DNA of 64,000 nt, from positions 933,001 through 997,000 of the forward strand of contig NZ_JAIWOT010000001.1 of the NCBI RefSeq assembly GCF_021295335.1, read 5' to 3'. A program made the position numbers and the translations under genes. The notes below the pieces were generated by a model. It did no database searches. It worked only from the letters and a program-made list of their open reading frames with translations, and was not told the DNA's origin. This DNA comes from Komagataeibacter sp. FNDCF1 (GTDB lineage: Bacteria > Pseudomonadota > Alphaproteobacteria > Acetobacterales > Acetobacteraceae). This document shows, one piece after another, positions 35,615 through 43,906 of this stretch (position 1 is its first letter; each line of letters starts with the position of its first letter).

Positions 35615-36622
35615 TCAGTGCGCAAGCAGGCCGCGTATGGTTGCACGGATATCATCGGGCAGCGGCACGTAATGCAGGGAAAGCGCTGCCTCTCCCCCAT
35701 TGCGCATGCTCCAGTCAAAGAAGGTACGCACGGCACGGCCCTGTGCCGTCTCCGCCCGGTCCTGCGGCACCAGCACGTATGTCGCGGCCATGATCGGCCA
35801 TGCCCCCGCGCCATTCCCGTCCAGCACATCAGCGGCATGGGTTGCATCCTGCGCCCAGCGCGCGGTGCTCACGGCGCGGCTGAAGCTGTCCGGGCCGGCT
35901 TCGACCATCTCTCCATGCCGGTTGCGCAGTTCGACAATCGGCATGTGATTGCCAGCGGCATAGGCATATTCAAGATAACCGATACTGCCTTCGGTATTGC
36001 GTACGGCAGCGGCAATCCCGTCATTGCCACGCGCGCCTTCCCCTACCGGCCATTCGATGGAGGTGCCGCTGCCCTGCTCCTTCGCCCAGCGGGGCGAGAC
36101 ACGGGCAAGGTAGGAGGTGAACACGAACGTGGTGCCAGACCCATCCGCGCGCCGCACGGGAGCAACCGGCATGGCCGGCAGCGTGACGCCGGGATTTTCG
36201 GCCGTGATGGCAGGGTCGTTCCACATCGTGATGTCACCGGCGTACAGCCGTGCCAGCAGTTCCCCCGTCAGGCGCAGGTGGCCTGCGTCAACACCGGGCA
36301 GGTTCACCACCGCCACGATCGCACCCATTACGGTGGGAAACTGGAGCAGCCCGTTCTGCGCAAGCTGGGCCGCGTTCATGGGGGCGTCGGATGCGCCAAA
36401 ATCAACCGTGCGGGCCTTGACCTGGTTCTGCCCGGCGCCAGAACCGATGGTCTGGTAATTCAGGCGGATGTCGGTCGCACGCGCAGCAGCCGCCCCCCAT
36501 GCGCCATAAATCGGTGCGCCGAAACTGGACCCCGCGCCGGTAATTTCGGTGGCATGGGCGGGCAGGCCTGCCCCGCCCAGCAGCACCGCCAGCCCGGCCC
36601 CGATGCCGCGGGTTGCCCACAT
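35615..36622 (-). CDS. pstS: Phosphate ABC transporter substrate-binding protein PstS
   Basis: 335 residues with a signal peptide ending PAHA-TEITGAGSSF. PstS binds phosphate in the periplasm. The phosphate-site segments GAGSSFGAPIYGAW, DFGASDAPMNAAQL, RRADGSGTTFVFTSYL and SIGYLEYAY are all present. The start may be 36622 or 36667 (15 codons longer, overlapping pheT); neither has a strong ribosome binding site. No pstC, pstA, pstB or phoU is adjacent, and the gene sits right behind pheT. Confidence 0.92.
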   Translation of the reverse strand: MWATRGIGAGLAVLLGGAGLPAHATEITGAGSSFGAPIYGAWGAAAARATDIRLNYQTIGSGAGQNQVKARTVDFGASDAPMNAAQLAQNGLLQFPTVMGAIVAVVNLPGVDAGHLRLTGELLARLYAGDITMWNDPAITAENPGVTLPAMPVAPVRRADGSGTTFVFTSYLARVSPRWAKEQGSGTSIEWPVGEGARGNDGIAAAVRNTEGSIGYLEYAYAAGNHMPIVELRNRHGEMVEAGPDSFSRAVSTARWAQDATHAADVLDGNGAGAWPIMAATYVLVPQDRAETAQGRAVRTFFDWSMRNGGEAALSLHYVPLPDDIRATIRGLLAH

Positions 36623-36647
36623 GCTGGCGACGCGACCGGCGCGCCGT

Positions 36648-39110
36648 TCAGCCCCGCAGGACTGCATTGCAGCTTTTCTGCGCGGCAGCCAGCACCCGGT
36701 CACAGACAGCTTCGATTTCCGCATCGGTCAGGGTCCTGTCCACAGGCTGAAGGGTTATCTCCACACCCAGCGACTTGTGCCCCGCCGGGATCTTGTCACC
36801 TTCATAAACATCAAACAGGCTTGCGGCGACAATCAGGTTGCGCTCCGCCCCCTTTACCGCACGCAGCAGCTTTTCCACCGGAACATCCGCCGCCACCACA
36901 AAGGCGAAATCACGCTTGAGCGGCTGGAAGGCGGACAGCGCGGGCGGCGCCCTGCGCTTGCGCTTGGGTTCGGGCACGGCATCGGGATACAGCATGAACG
37001 CGCAGACCGGCACATCAATACCGCGCGTGGCCAGCAATGCGGGATGCAGCTGGCCAAAATGCCCCAGCACCAGCTTCGGCCCCTGCCGGATCACGCCGGA
37101 ACGGCCGGGATGGTAGAAGGACGGGGCATCGGCGGTAATGCCCAGCCCCTCCATGGCCGCGCCGGCAATGGCAAGCCCCGCCAGCGCATCGGCCTTGACC
37201 TGCCACAGATCCACCGGCCGGGCTGGCTGCCCCGGCAGCCGGGGCGAATGGCCGCTGCGGATACCCGCGGCCACAAGCACCTGCCCATCCGGGCCAAAGG
37301 CGGGCCCGACCTCGAACAGGCCAAGATCGGGATAGCCCCGGGCCGCATTGTTCCGGACGGCCGCCAGCAGGTTGACCAGCGGCGTGGGACGCATCTGGTC
37401 CAGATCCGCCGCAATCGGGTTGAGCAGATGCAGGTCGGGCGGGGTTTCACCAAACGCGGCGGCCTGTTCCATCGCAACAAACGAGAAACCCACAGTCTCC
37501 AGCAGGCCAGCGGCCGCAAGCTGGCGGCGCAGGCTGGCAACACGGGCCTGCCGCGGGGCAAGTGCCGGCAGCGGCACGGCATTGCCCACCGGCAGCGACA
37601 CGGCAGGCACGCTGTCCAGCCCGCGCAGGCGCAGCACTTCCTCGATCAGGTCCACTTCGGGGTCAAGTGCCACGGCACCCTCCACCGCCGCCTGTGCGCG
37701 TGCGGGCGGCAGGTCGGCCTGCTGGTCCAGCAGCATGGGGGTTGCGATGTCGTTGCGCCATGGGGGCACATCCACCACCACGTGGCGGGCATCACATTCT
37801 CGCACGGTAAAGCCCAGCCCCTCCAGCAGATGGACGGCCTGGTCCGGCTCTTCCACCAGTCCGCCGATCGTCTCGATCCGGGCGAATTCCAGATGTGCCT
37901 GGCGCTGCCATGCGGGTTCGGCCCCGGCAGAGACAACGCTGCCCGCTTCCCCGCCACACAGGTCAAGGATCATGCGTGTCGCGGCCTCAAGGGCCTCAGG
38001 CGGCAGGGCCTGGTCCACACCGCGCTCGAAACGCTGGCGTGCGTCGGAATGCAGGTTGTGCCGCCGCCCCGCCAGCGCAATCGCCACGGGGTCGAACAGC
38101 GCGCATTCCACGAACACGGTGGTCGTTGTATCGCTCACACCGCTTTCCGCCCCGCCCATGATTCCGGCCAGCGACTGCACGCCACGCCCGTCGGCAATCA
38201 CGCAGTCATCGGGCGTCATGACATGTTCGCTGCCATCAAGTGCCGCAAAGCTCTCACCCGCGCCACGGCAGATGGTCAGTTCCCCGCCCATGATTTTGTC
38301 CGCATCGAACACATGCAGCGGGCGGCCAAGGTCGAAGGTGAAGAAATTGGTGATGTCCACCAGTGCCGAGACCGGGCGCAGGCCGATGGATTCAAGCCTG
38401 CGCTTCAGCCAGTCCGGGCTGGGGCCATTCTTCACGCCCCGGATGGCCCGGCCCAGCACCCACGGGCAGGCTTCGGGATAGGTGATGCGCCATGTGACGG
38501 GGGTGTCGAAACGGCTTTCCACAACGTCCGCCCGCCACGGCCGGAGCGTGCCCAGACCCGCCGCCGCAAGGTCACGCGCAATACCGCGCACCGCCAGCGC
38601 ATCGCCCCGGTTGGGGGTAACGGCAATATCGATGATCGGATCATCCAGCCCGGCGAACAGCGGGTAGGACTGCCCCGGCGCGGTGCCTTCGGGCAGTTCG
38701 GCAATCCCGTCGGTTTCCGCGCCAATGCCCAGTTCCCGCAGCGAGCACAGCATGCCGCCACTGGTCTCGCCCCGCAGCTTGCCCGCCTTGATGGTCACGC
38801 CGCTGGCCGGAATGAAGGTGCCGGGCGGGGCAAAGATCACATGCAGCCCCGCGCGCGCATTGGGTGCGCCGCACACGACCTGCACGCGCGCGAACCCCTC
38901 CCCCGCATCGACCTGGCACACGCGCAGCCGGTCGGCATTGGGGTGCTGGGTGGCTTCAAGGATACGTGCGGTGCGGAAGGCGGCAAGAGCCGCCGCCGGG
39001 TTCTCGACCCCTTCCACCTCAAGCCCGATGGTGTTCAGGGTTGTGGTGATCTCGTCCAGTGTTGCCGTGGTGTCGAGGTGTTCACGCAGCCAGGACAGGG
39101 AGAACTTCAT
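36648..39110 (-). CDS. pheT: Phenylalanine-tRNA ligase beta subunit
   Basis: 820 residues, full length. It contains the tRNA-binding OB domain (about 39-150), B3/B4 editing domain, B5 domain and C-terminal anticodon-binding FDX-ACB domain (DFAFVVAADVPVEKLLRAV...SLGVEITLQPVDRTLTDAEIE). The N terminus MKFSLSWLREHLDTTATLDEI is typical. It follows pheS by three bases; together they form the alpha2-beta2 enzyme. Confidence 0.97.
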   Translation of the reverse strand: MKFSLSWLREHLDTTATLDEITTTLNTIGLEVEGVENPAAALAAFRTARILEATQHPNADRLRVCQVDAGEGFARVQVVCGAPNARAGLHVIFAPPGTFIPASGVTIKAGKLRGETSGGMLCSLRELGIGAETDGIAELPEGTAPGQSYPLFAGLDDPIIDIAVTPNRGDALAVRGIARDLAAAGLGTLRPWRADVVESRFDTPVTWRITYPEACPWVLGRAIRGVKNGPSPDWLKRRLESIGLRPVSALVDITNFFTFDLGRPLHVFDADKIMGGELTICRGAGESFAALDGSEHVMTPDDCVIADGRGVQSLAGIMGGAESGVSDTTTTVFVECALFDPVAIALAGRRHNLHSDARQRFERGVDQALPPEALEAATRMILDLCGGEAGSVVSAGAEPAWQRQAHLEFARIETIGGLVEEPDQAVHLLEGLGFTVRECDARHVVVDVPPWRNDIATPMLLDQQADLPPARAQAAVEGAVALDPEVDLIEEVLRLRGLDSVPAVSLPVGNAVPLPALAPRQARVASLRRQLAAAGLLETVGFSFVAMEQAAAFGETPPDLHLLNPIAADLDQMRPTPLVNLLAAVRNNAARGYPDLGLFEVGPAFGPDGQVLVAAGIRSGHSPRLPGQPARPVDLWQVKADALAGLAIAGAAMEGLGITADAPSFYHPGRSGVIRQGPKLVLGHFGQLHPALLATRGIDVPVCAFMLYPDAVPEPKRKRRAPPALSAFQPLKRDFAFVVAADVPVEKLLRAVKGAERNLIVAASLFDVYEGDKIPAGHKSLGVEITLQPVDRTLTDAEIEAVCDRVLAAAQKSCNAVLRG

Positions 39111-39113
39111 CGA

Positions 39114-40184
39114 TCACAGACCTTCGTGCAGCAGGGCGGGAGACAGGGGGCTGGTGCCGTAATGGCGCAGCCAGCGGACATCGCTTTCATAGAACGAGCG
39201 CAGGTCGGGAATGCCGTGGCGCAGCATGGTCAGCCGCTCGATGCCCATGCCAAAGGCAAAACCCTGCCACTGCCGCGCATCCAGCCCGCAATTGGCCAGC
39301 ACGCGGGGGTGCACCATGCCGGCACCCAGCACTTCCAGCCAGTCATCGCCCGCACCGATCTGCCCGGTCTTGCGTGACCAGCCGATGTCGATTTCCATGG
39401 ACGGTTCGGTAAACGGAAAATACGAGGCCCGGAACCGCACCGGCAGGTCCGGCATCTGGAAGAACGCGCGCAGGAAGTCCGACAGGCAGCCCTTGAGGTG
39501 GCCAAGCGTGATGCCGCGGTCGATCACCAGCCCCTCGCACTGGTGGAACATGGGGGAATGGGTGGCATCATGGTCGGCGCGGTAGGTGCGGCCTGGGGCA
39601 ATGATGCGGATGGGCGGCTCGTGGTCCAGCATGGTGCGGATCTGTACGCCCGATGTCTGGGTGCGCAGCACGCGCTCGGGCTGGCCCTCGGCCTCGGCTG
39701 GCAGATAGAACGTATCCTGATCCGTGCGGGCGGGATGGTGTGCAGGCGTGTTCAGCGCCGAGAAGTTGTGCCAGTCGCTCTCGATATCCGGGCCTTCTGC
39801 AATCCGGAATCCCATCGCACCGAAAATGGCGGCCATTTCCTCGATCGTGCGGGTAATGGGGTGCAGCGCGCCGTGCGTTTCCGGCGCGCAGGGCAGTGTC
39901 ACGTCCACGCGTTCGGCCGCAAGCCGGGCGTTGAGTGCTGCTGTCTCGATTTCCTGCCCACGCGCCTCGATCAGGCGGGAGAGTTCATCACGCAGGCGGT
40001 TGAGTGCCGCACCCCGCGTACGCCGTTCATCGGGCGTCATGCGCCCGAGTTCCTTGAGAAGTGCCGTCAGCCTGCCCGACTTGCCCAGCGTGCCGACGCG
40101 CACCGCATCCCATTCACGCTGGTCGGTCGCGGCAGCGAGTGCCCGGACCGTCTGGTCCCTCAGGGTTTCGAGATCGTCACTCAT
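39114..40184 (-). CDS. pheS: Phenylalanine-tRNA ligase alpha subunit
   Basis: 356 residues, class II synthetase catalytic subunit. Motif 2 (FRADHDATHSPMFHQCEGLVID-like, read here as YRADHDATHSPMFHQ) and motif 3 (FAFGMGIERLTMLRHGIPDLR) are intact, with the PTTxHPARTDQDTF-type loop (AHHPARTDQDTFYL). ATG 40184 fits the family N terminus (MSDDLETLRDQTV). A rho-independent terminator separates it from rplT upstream, so pheST probably has its own promoter in the 118 bases before the gene. Confidence 0.97.
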   Translation of the reverse strand: MSDDLETLRDQTVRALAAATDQREWDAVRVGTLGKSGRLTALLKELGRMTPDERRTRGAALNRLRDELSRLIEARGQEIETAALNARLAAERVDVTLPCAPETHGALHPITRTIEEMAAIFGAMGFRIAEGPDIESDWHNFSALNTPAHHPARTDQDTFYLPAEAEGQPERVLRTQTSGVQIRTMLDHEPPIRIIAPGRTYRADHDATHSPMFHQCEGLVIDRGITLGHLKGCLSDFLRAFFQMPDLPVRFRASYFPFTEPSMEIDIGWSRKTGQIGAGDDWLEVLGAGMVHPRVLANCGLDARQWQGFAFGMGIERLTMLRHGIPDLRSFYESDVRWLRHYGTSPLSPALLHEGL

Positions 40185-40301
40185 AGCACCTCGCACAGGC
40201 TCACATCGGGCGGGCTGGCAAGGGATTACCTACCGGCGGCCAGACCCGGCACATGGAATTGTGCCCGCCACCCGCAATGGGCACGGCACGGGCATCGCAT
40301 T

Positions 40302-40338
40302 AAAAACAAAACGGGCCGCCCGATGGGACGACCCGTTT
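40302..40338 (-). terminator. Rho-independent terminator of rpmI-rplT
   Basis: On the minus strand AAACGGG pairs with CCCGTTT, with an inner CCC/GGG, and is followed by TGTTTTTA. It starts about 36 bases after the rplT stop and lies before pheS. Confidence 0.8.
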
Positions 40339-40373
40339 CGTGGACCTGTCGCCACGCGGGCGTGGAACAGGGA

Positions 40374-40730
40374 TCAGGCCAGAGCAACCTGCGCCTTCTT
40401 CACGATTTCAGCAAAGGTTGCTGCATCGTCATAAGCGATGGCGGCGAGGACCTTGCGGTCGATCTCGATGCCAGCCTTGTCCAGGCCGTTGATGAAACGG
40501 CTGTAGGTCAGGCCATGCTCACGCACCGCCGCGTTGATGCGCTGGATCCACAGTGCGCGGAATTCGCGCTTCTTGTTCCGGCGGTCGCGGTAGGCGTACT
40601 GAAGCGACTTTTCCAGACGTTCCAGCGCGATGCGGTAGTTGGTGGAGGAACGGCCCCGGAAGCCCTTGGAGAGCTCGAGAACCTTCTTGTGGCGGGCGTG
40701 GGTGGTTACGCCGCGTTTCACACGTGCCAT
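40374..40730 (-). CDS. rplT: 50S ribosomal protein L20
   Basis: 118 residues, normal bL20 length. The basic N terminus ([23 protein letters not shown]) and [33 protein letters not shown] are signatures. L20 nucleates 50S assembly and represses its own operon in some bacteria. It follows rpmI by 14 bases. Confidence 0.98.
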   Translation of the reverse strand: MARVKRGVTTHARHKKVLELSKGFRGRSSTNYRIALERLEKSLQYAYRDRRNKKREFRALWIQRINAAVREHGLTYSRFINGLDKAGIEIDRKVLAAIAYDDAATFAEIVKKAQVALA

Positions 40731-40744
40731 ATCTCAGGTGCTCC

Positions 40745-40948
40745 TTATGCCAGACCGTAGGGGGCCCACTGCTTTACAGTGCGGCCGTCCATTTCCGTCA
40801 GCACCTGCGAACCACGGTTCGTGCGCTTCATCTTCTGCGAGCGGTTGATCAGGCCGTGGCGCTTGTTGCCCGGACCTGCCAGCACCTTGCCGGTGGCGGT
40901 GATCTTGAACCGCTTCTTGACCGATGACTTGGTCTTCATCTTGGGCAT
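40745..40948 (-). CDS. rpmI: 50S ribosomal protein L35
   Basis: 67 residues, bL35. [22 protein letters not shown] at the N terminus and the K-R-H-G-L-I-N-R-S core are typical. AGGAGAAG lies just before the ATG. infC, its usual upstream neighbour, is not here; the gene has its own promoter about 115 bases upstream. Confidence 0.98.
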   Translation of the reverse strand: MPKMKTKSSVKKRFKITATGKVLAGPGNKRHGLINRSQKMKRTNRGSQVLTEMDGRTVKQWAPYGLA

Positions 40949-41057
40949 TTTCTTCTCCTGAATGTCGGGTGCCCGTGTCTACGCCCCCCATGCGGGTGAC
41001 GCAGCCACTCCATTGCGGCCGGGCATGCCCTACAGGCCCGGACGCGCGAACAGGCAG

Positions 41058-41086
41058 GCTATAGACAACCCGCACCCCGCGATCAA
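41058..41086 (-). promoter_or_regulatory. Promoter of rpmI-rplT
   Basis: On the minus strand TTGATC (41086-41081) and TATAGC (41063-41058) are 17 bases apart, a good sigma70 match. The 5' leader of about 100 bases contains a CCGGGC / GCCCGG hairpin, a possible site for ribosomal-protein feedback. Confidence 0.6.
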
Positions 41087-41172
41087 GCCCCTTCGCACGC
41101 AGGCGTGTGCTTTCCCGCGCCCGCATGGTGCTGTAGGGGGAAAAGACAGGCTGGAAACAGGAGATAAATACA

Positions 41173-41901
41173 ATGACACAACGCGTGGCCTACATTACCG
41201 GCGGCAGCCGCGGCATCGGTGCCGCCATCGCGAAATCACTGGCCAAGGATGGCTACGACATCGCCATTTCCTATGCCCGCAACGAACAGGCGGCACAGAA
41301 AACGGTTGATGAGGTCCAGGCACTGGGCCGCCGGGCCATGGCCATCCGCTGCGATGGCGAAGGCAGTGGCAACCGCGCCGCCATCCAGCGCGTGGTCAGG
41401 GAAATGGGCCGGATCGACGCACTGGTGTGCAATGCAGGCATCTACCCCTATGGTGACGTGGTCGAGATGACGGACGAGCAGGTCGATGCGGTGCTGGGCC
41501 TGAATGTGCGCGCCGTCATGATCGAGACCATCGAGGCCGCGCGCCACATGACGCAGGGCGGCCGGATCATCCTGATCGGTTCGACCTTTGCCGAACGCTC
41601 CCCCTTCCCCGGCATTTCGCTGTATTCGGCGTCCAAGTCGGCGCTCAACGGCTTCGCACGCGGTGCGGCGCGTGACCTTGGCCCGCGCGGGATCACCATC
41701 AACGTGGTGCAGCCCGGCCCGATCGATACCGACATGAACCCTGCCACAGGTGCCGCCGCCGACCTGCTGCGCAGCTTCATGTGCCACAAGGAATACGGAA
41801 AGGTCAGCGATATCGCGTCCGTGGTTTCGTTCCTGGCCAGCCCGCAGGCCAGCTTCATCACCGGTTCGGCGCTGACCACCGATGGCGGTCTCGCGGCCTG
41901 A
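41173..41901 (+). CDS. Short-chain dehydrogenase/reductase (FabG-like)
   Basis: 242 residues, classical SDR. The NAD(P) site GGSRGIGAA (10-18), NAG (87-89) and the catalytic S137, Y151, K155 are present, and the C terminus ITGSALTTDGGLAA is typical. R35 in the second strand (SYARNE) favours NADP. The substrate is unknown; 3-oxoacyl-ACP reductase or a sugar/ketone reductase are both possible. ACAGGAG precedes the ATG. A hairpin follows the stop. Confidence 0.88.
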   Translation: MTQRVAYITGGSRGIGAAIAKSLAKDGYDIAISYARNEQAAQKTVDEVQALGRRAMAIRCDGEGSGNRAAIQRVVREMGRIDALVCNAGIYPYGDVVEMTDEQVDAVLGLNVRAVMIETIEAARHMTQGGRIILIGSTFAERSPFPGISLYSASKSALNGFARGAARDLGPRGITINVVQPGPIDTDMNPATGAAADLLRSFMCHKEYGKVSDIASVVSFLASPQASFITGSALTTDGGLAA

Positions 41902-41913
41902 GCCACGCCGTGC

Positions 41914-41956
41914 GCGGGCGGCCCATGATCAGATTTCAATGGCACGGGCCGCCCGC
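41914..41956. terminator. Long hairpin after the SDR gene
   Basis: GCGGGCGGCCC (41914-41924) and GGGCCGCCCGC (41946-41956) form a perfect 11-bp stem with a 21-base loop, just after the stop codon. No T tract follows, so it is either a U-less terminator or an mRNA 3'-end stabiliser. Confidence 0.5.
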
Positions 41957-42050
41957 TCATGATACACAGGCTGCATGACACAACTGAACCTGCTCATACG
42001 ACCGTTCACTCCTGCCATCCAGAACGTGAACCGTATAAGAGAGGTATCAG

Positions 42051-43046
42051 ATGTCAGACATGGACGATTTGAAAGCACTGCTGCAGGCATGTGAGACCAC
42101 CATCCTCGATGACGGGGATGACGGTTCCGACCCGGCAGATGCACATGTACCATCCCCGGTGGATGAACATGTCCATATCAGCGTAATCCCTGAACATTAC
42201 AGGCTGCCGGAACACAAACGCAAGAATACGCCCGATCCCTACGCGTCCGTACGCAGGCTCGAGCACCCGCTGCTGGTGCACGAACCTGGAAACGTGCGCG
42301 CCCATATCCAGACGGTCGAGCAGGCCTGCCCCCACGCCCTGAACGCCATCCAGGCCATGGCCCAGGCCGACCTGAAGCGACTGGAATGGGGTATGCGGGG
42401 CAATGCGCAGCCCGTATTGCTGGTGGGGCCGCCGGGTTCGGGCAAATCCACCGTGGCGCGGCTTTATTACCGCACACTGGGCTATGAGGTCATGACCATG
42501 AACGTGGGGGCCATGCCTGATTCCCTGGCCCTTACCGGCACACACCAGACCTTTGGTGATGCCAAGCCGTCCGTGATCGTGGAATGCCTGGCCATGACCG
42601 GCATGGCCAATCCCTGCATCATTCTTGATGAAGTGGACAAACCGCCGAAGGATGGGCGGCACGGAAGCGTGCAGGATGCCCTGCTTTCCTTCCTCGACAT
42701 GCGCGAAGCACGCGAATTCCGGGATTTCTTCCTCAACGTCCCTGTCGATGTCAGCCATATCCGGTGGGTCCTGACCGCCAACGACATCTCAAAGGTTACG
42801 GAACCACTGAAATCCCGTTGCCAGATCATTCATGTGGACAGACCCGGGGCGTCCCACCTCCCCGCACTTGCCCTGAACATCCTGCGCCAGATCGAGCAGG
42901 ACAGGAACCTGCGCCCGGGCTGGTTCGGGCTCGACGGTATTGAAATGGATCTGCTCAGGCAGCATTTTTCGGGCGACATGCGCACACTCCGCCGCATGGT
43001 CGAAATTGTGGTGGACCAGCAGGTCAAACGCTGCCCAACATGCTGA
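42051..43046 (+). CDS. Lon-like AAA+ ATPase without protease domain
   Basis: 331 residues. An acidic N-terminal region (1-60, DDGDDGSDPAD) precedes a single AAA+ module: Walker A GPPGSGKST (126-134), Walker B IILDEVDK (190-197), sensor 1 Asn244 (LTAND), an arginine finger at R256 (KSRCQ) and sensor 2 in GDMRTLRR (308-315). The Walker B to arginine-finger part resembles Lon, but the gene ends with no Ser-Lys protease domain and no LAN domain. It may be a regulator, unfoldase or MoxR-like remodeller; its partner is unknown. AGAGAGG precedes the ATG. Confidence 0.85.
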   Translation: MSDMDDLKALLQACETTILDDGDDGSDPADAHVPSPVDEHVHISVIPEHYRLPEHKRKNTPDPYASVRRLEHPLLVHEPGNVRAHIQTVEQACPHALNAIQAMAQADLKRLEWGMRGNAQPVLLVGPPGSGKSTVARLYYRTLGYEVMTMNVGAMPDSLALTGTHQTFGDAKPSVIVECLAMTGMANPCIILDEVDKPPKDGRHGSVQDALLSFLDMREAREFRDFFLNVPVDVSHIRWVLTANDISKVTEPLKSRCQIIHVDRPGASHLPALALNILRQIEQDRNLRPGWFGLDGIEMDLLRQHFSGDMRTLRRMVEIVVDQQVKRCPTC

Positions 43047-43158
43047 ACCGGCCAGGGCAGATTTCCTCCCCTGCCCGGCCTTTTTTCAGGTAGCGGGCCG
43101 CGCGGCAAGAAAACCACCGCATCCGCAATGCAGGCGGCCAATTTTGAAAGCAAGAAGA

Positions 43159-43572
43159 ATGACACTGAAGAATTTCATGATGGCAGGGATCATGGCCATC
43201 ACCATCCCTGCCGTCGCGCATGCTGAAGACATGTCATGGGTAAAGCATGAACAGAACTATTCCGAAGTCCTGAAAAATCCGCATGCGAATGAACTGGATA
43301 CCGGAATTAAAAAAATTACACAAAATGATTACAGCCTTGTCAATGGCCTGCTGCATGAAGAGGGCTTCAATACTTCCGTCGTCAATAACATCGCCTATAT
43401 CAGAGGCTGCAAGCTTGGCATGTGCATGAATTTTGCATCCATTGCTTTTGATGGTAACGGGAATTATTGGGGATATATGGAAAATATGGATAAAAATTAC
43501 AAAACATACCATAAAATCTATGGCCACCCCTCCCCTGAAGTCCTCAAGATTCTAAAGGGGCCTGAACACTGA
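43159..43572 (+). CDS. Small secreted protein, possibly Ivy-like lysozyme inhibitor
   Basis: 137 residues with a signal peptide (MTLKNFMMAGIMAITIPAVAHA, cut after 22). The mature protein has only two cysteines, in CKLGMC (84-89), followed by NFASIAFDGNGNYWGYMEN. A C-x4-C loop starting CK, then a hydrophobic strand and an aromatic strand, is the layout of Ivy lysozyme inhibitors (CKPHDC), but the His-Asp of that loop is replaced by Gly-Met. The match is by eye and uncertain. The gene is much AT-richer than its neighbours, which suggests recent acquisition. The tail YGHPSPEVLKILKG may be a helix. Confidence 0.6.
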   Translation: MTLKNFMMAGIMAITIPAVAHAEDMSWVKHEQNYSEVLKNPHANELDTGIKKITQNDYSLVNGLLHEEGFNTSVVNNIAYIRGCKLGMCMNFASIAFDGNGNYWGYMENMDKNYKTYHKIYGHPSPEVLKILKGPEH

Positions 43573-43588
43573 TCATTTTTATTGTTTC

Positions 43589-43600
43589 GATTTTCAGGAA
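43589..43600 (+). repeat. Direct repeat GATTTTCAGGAA, left copy
   Basis: A 12-base exact match to 43891-43902, 302 bases apart, just after the stop codon of the AT-rich secreted-protein gene. May be one end of a former insertion. Confidence 0.45.
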
Positions 43601-43625
43601 GATCATCATTATTGATGATCTTCCT
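43596..43625. terminator. 13-bp perfect hairpin after the secreted-protein gene
   Basis: AGGAAGATCATCA and TGATGATCTTCCT flank a TTAT loop. The stem starts 24 bases after the stop codon. No T run follows; the 5' arm overlaps the direct repeat. Likely a weak terminator. Confidence 0.55.
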
Positions 43626-43890
43626 TGCCTGCCCCGAACATGACCCTCTTTCATCACCCTGATGGAAAGATCAGTTTCCTGCCACCATCTGTCACGGCCC
43701 TGAACGGGCGGGCAGCCACCGATTGCGGGCATCCTGGCCGGGCCTGCGCTCCCATTCACAGAGCAGGACAGACAGGACCCGCAGGCAAGCCGTCGGAATG
43801 ACCCGAAGCCCTTTGGAGACATACAGACACGGCAACCCGCTTACGGGATGACCTGCATGGAAAGCCCGAAGGCAGACTGTTTCCATTAAT

Positions 43891-43902
43891 GATTTTCAGG
43901 AA
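43891..43902 (+). repeat. Direct repeat GATTTTCAGGAA, tRNA-proximal copy
   Basis: The second exact copy ends four bases from the 3' CCA end of tRNA-Gln, the side of a tRNA gene where integrative elements usually insert. Confidence 0.45.
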
Positions 43903-43906
43903 AAAC

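Larger units (their letters stand above)
43573..43906. other. Gene-free strip between the secreted-protein gene and tRNA-Gln
   Basis: A 334-base stretch with no convincing gene. Two overlapping minus-strand frames of 64 and 92 codons exist but have odd composition, no ribosome binding site and no recognisable similarity. It holds a strong hairpin (43596-43625) and is bounded by two copies of GATTTTCAGGAA. It could be a decayed remnant of an integrated element. Confidence 0.5.

Noticed and set aside
36549-39377. 942-codon plus-strand open frame opposite pheT
   Set aside because: Shadow of pheT; low-complexity His/Gly/Arg composition, no recognisable domain.
40185-40300. Phe-rich leader peptide before pheS (E. 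coli pheL-like attenuator)
   Set aside because: No short ORF with a run of Phe codons was found in the gap; the terminator present belongs to rplT.
43544-43886. Two minus-strand frames (92 and 64 codons) between the secreted-protein gene and tRNA-Gln
   Set aside because: No ribosome binding site, no recognisable family, odd composition; treated as non-coding remnant.
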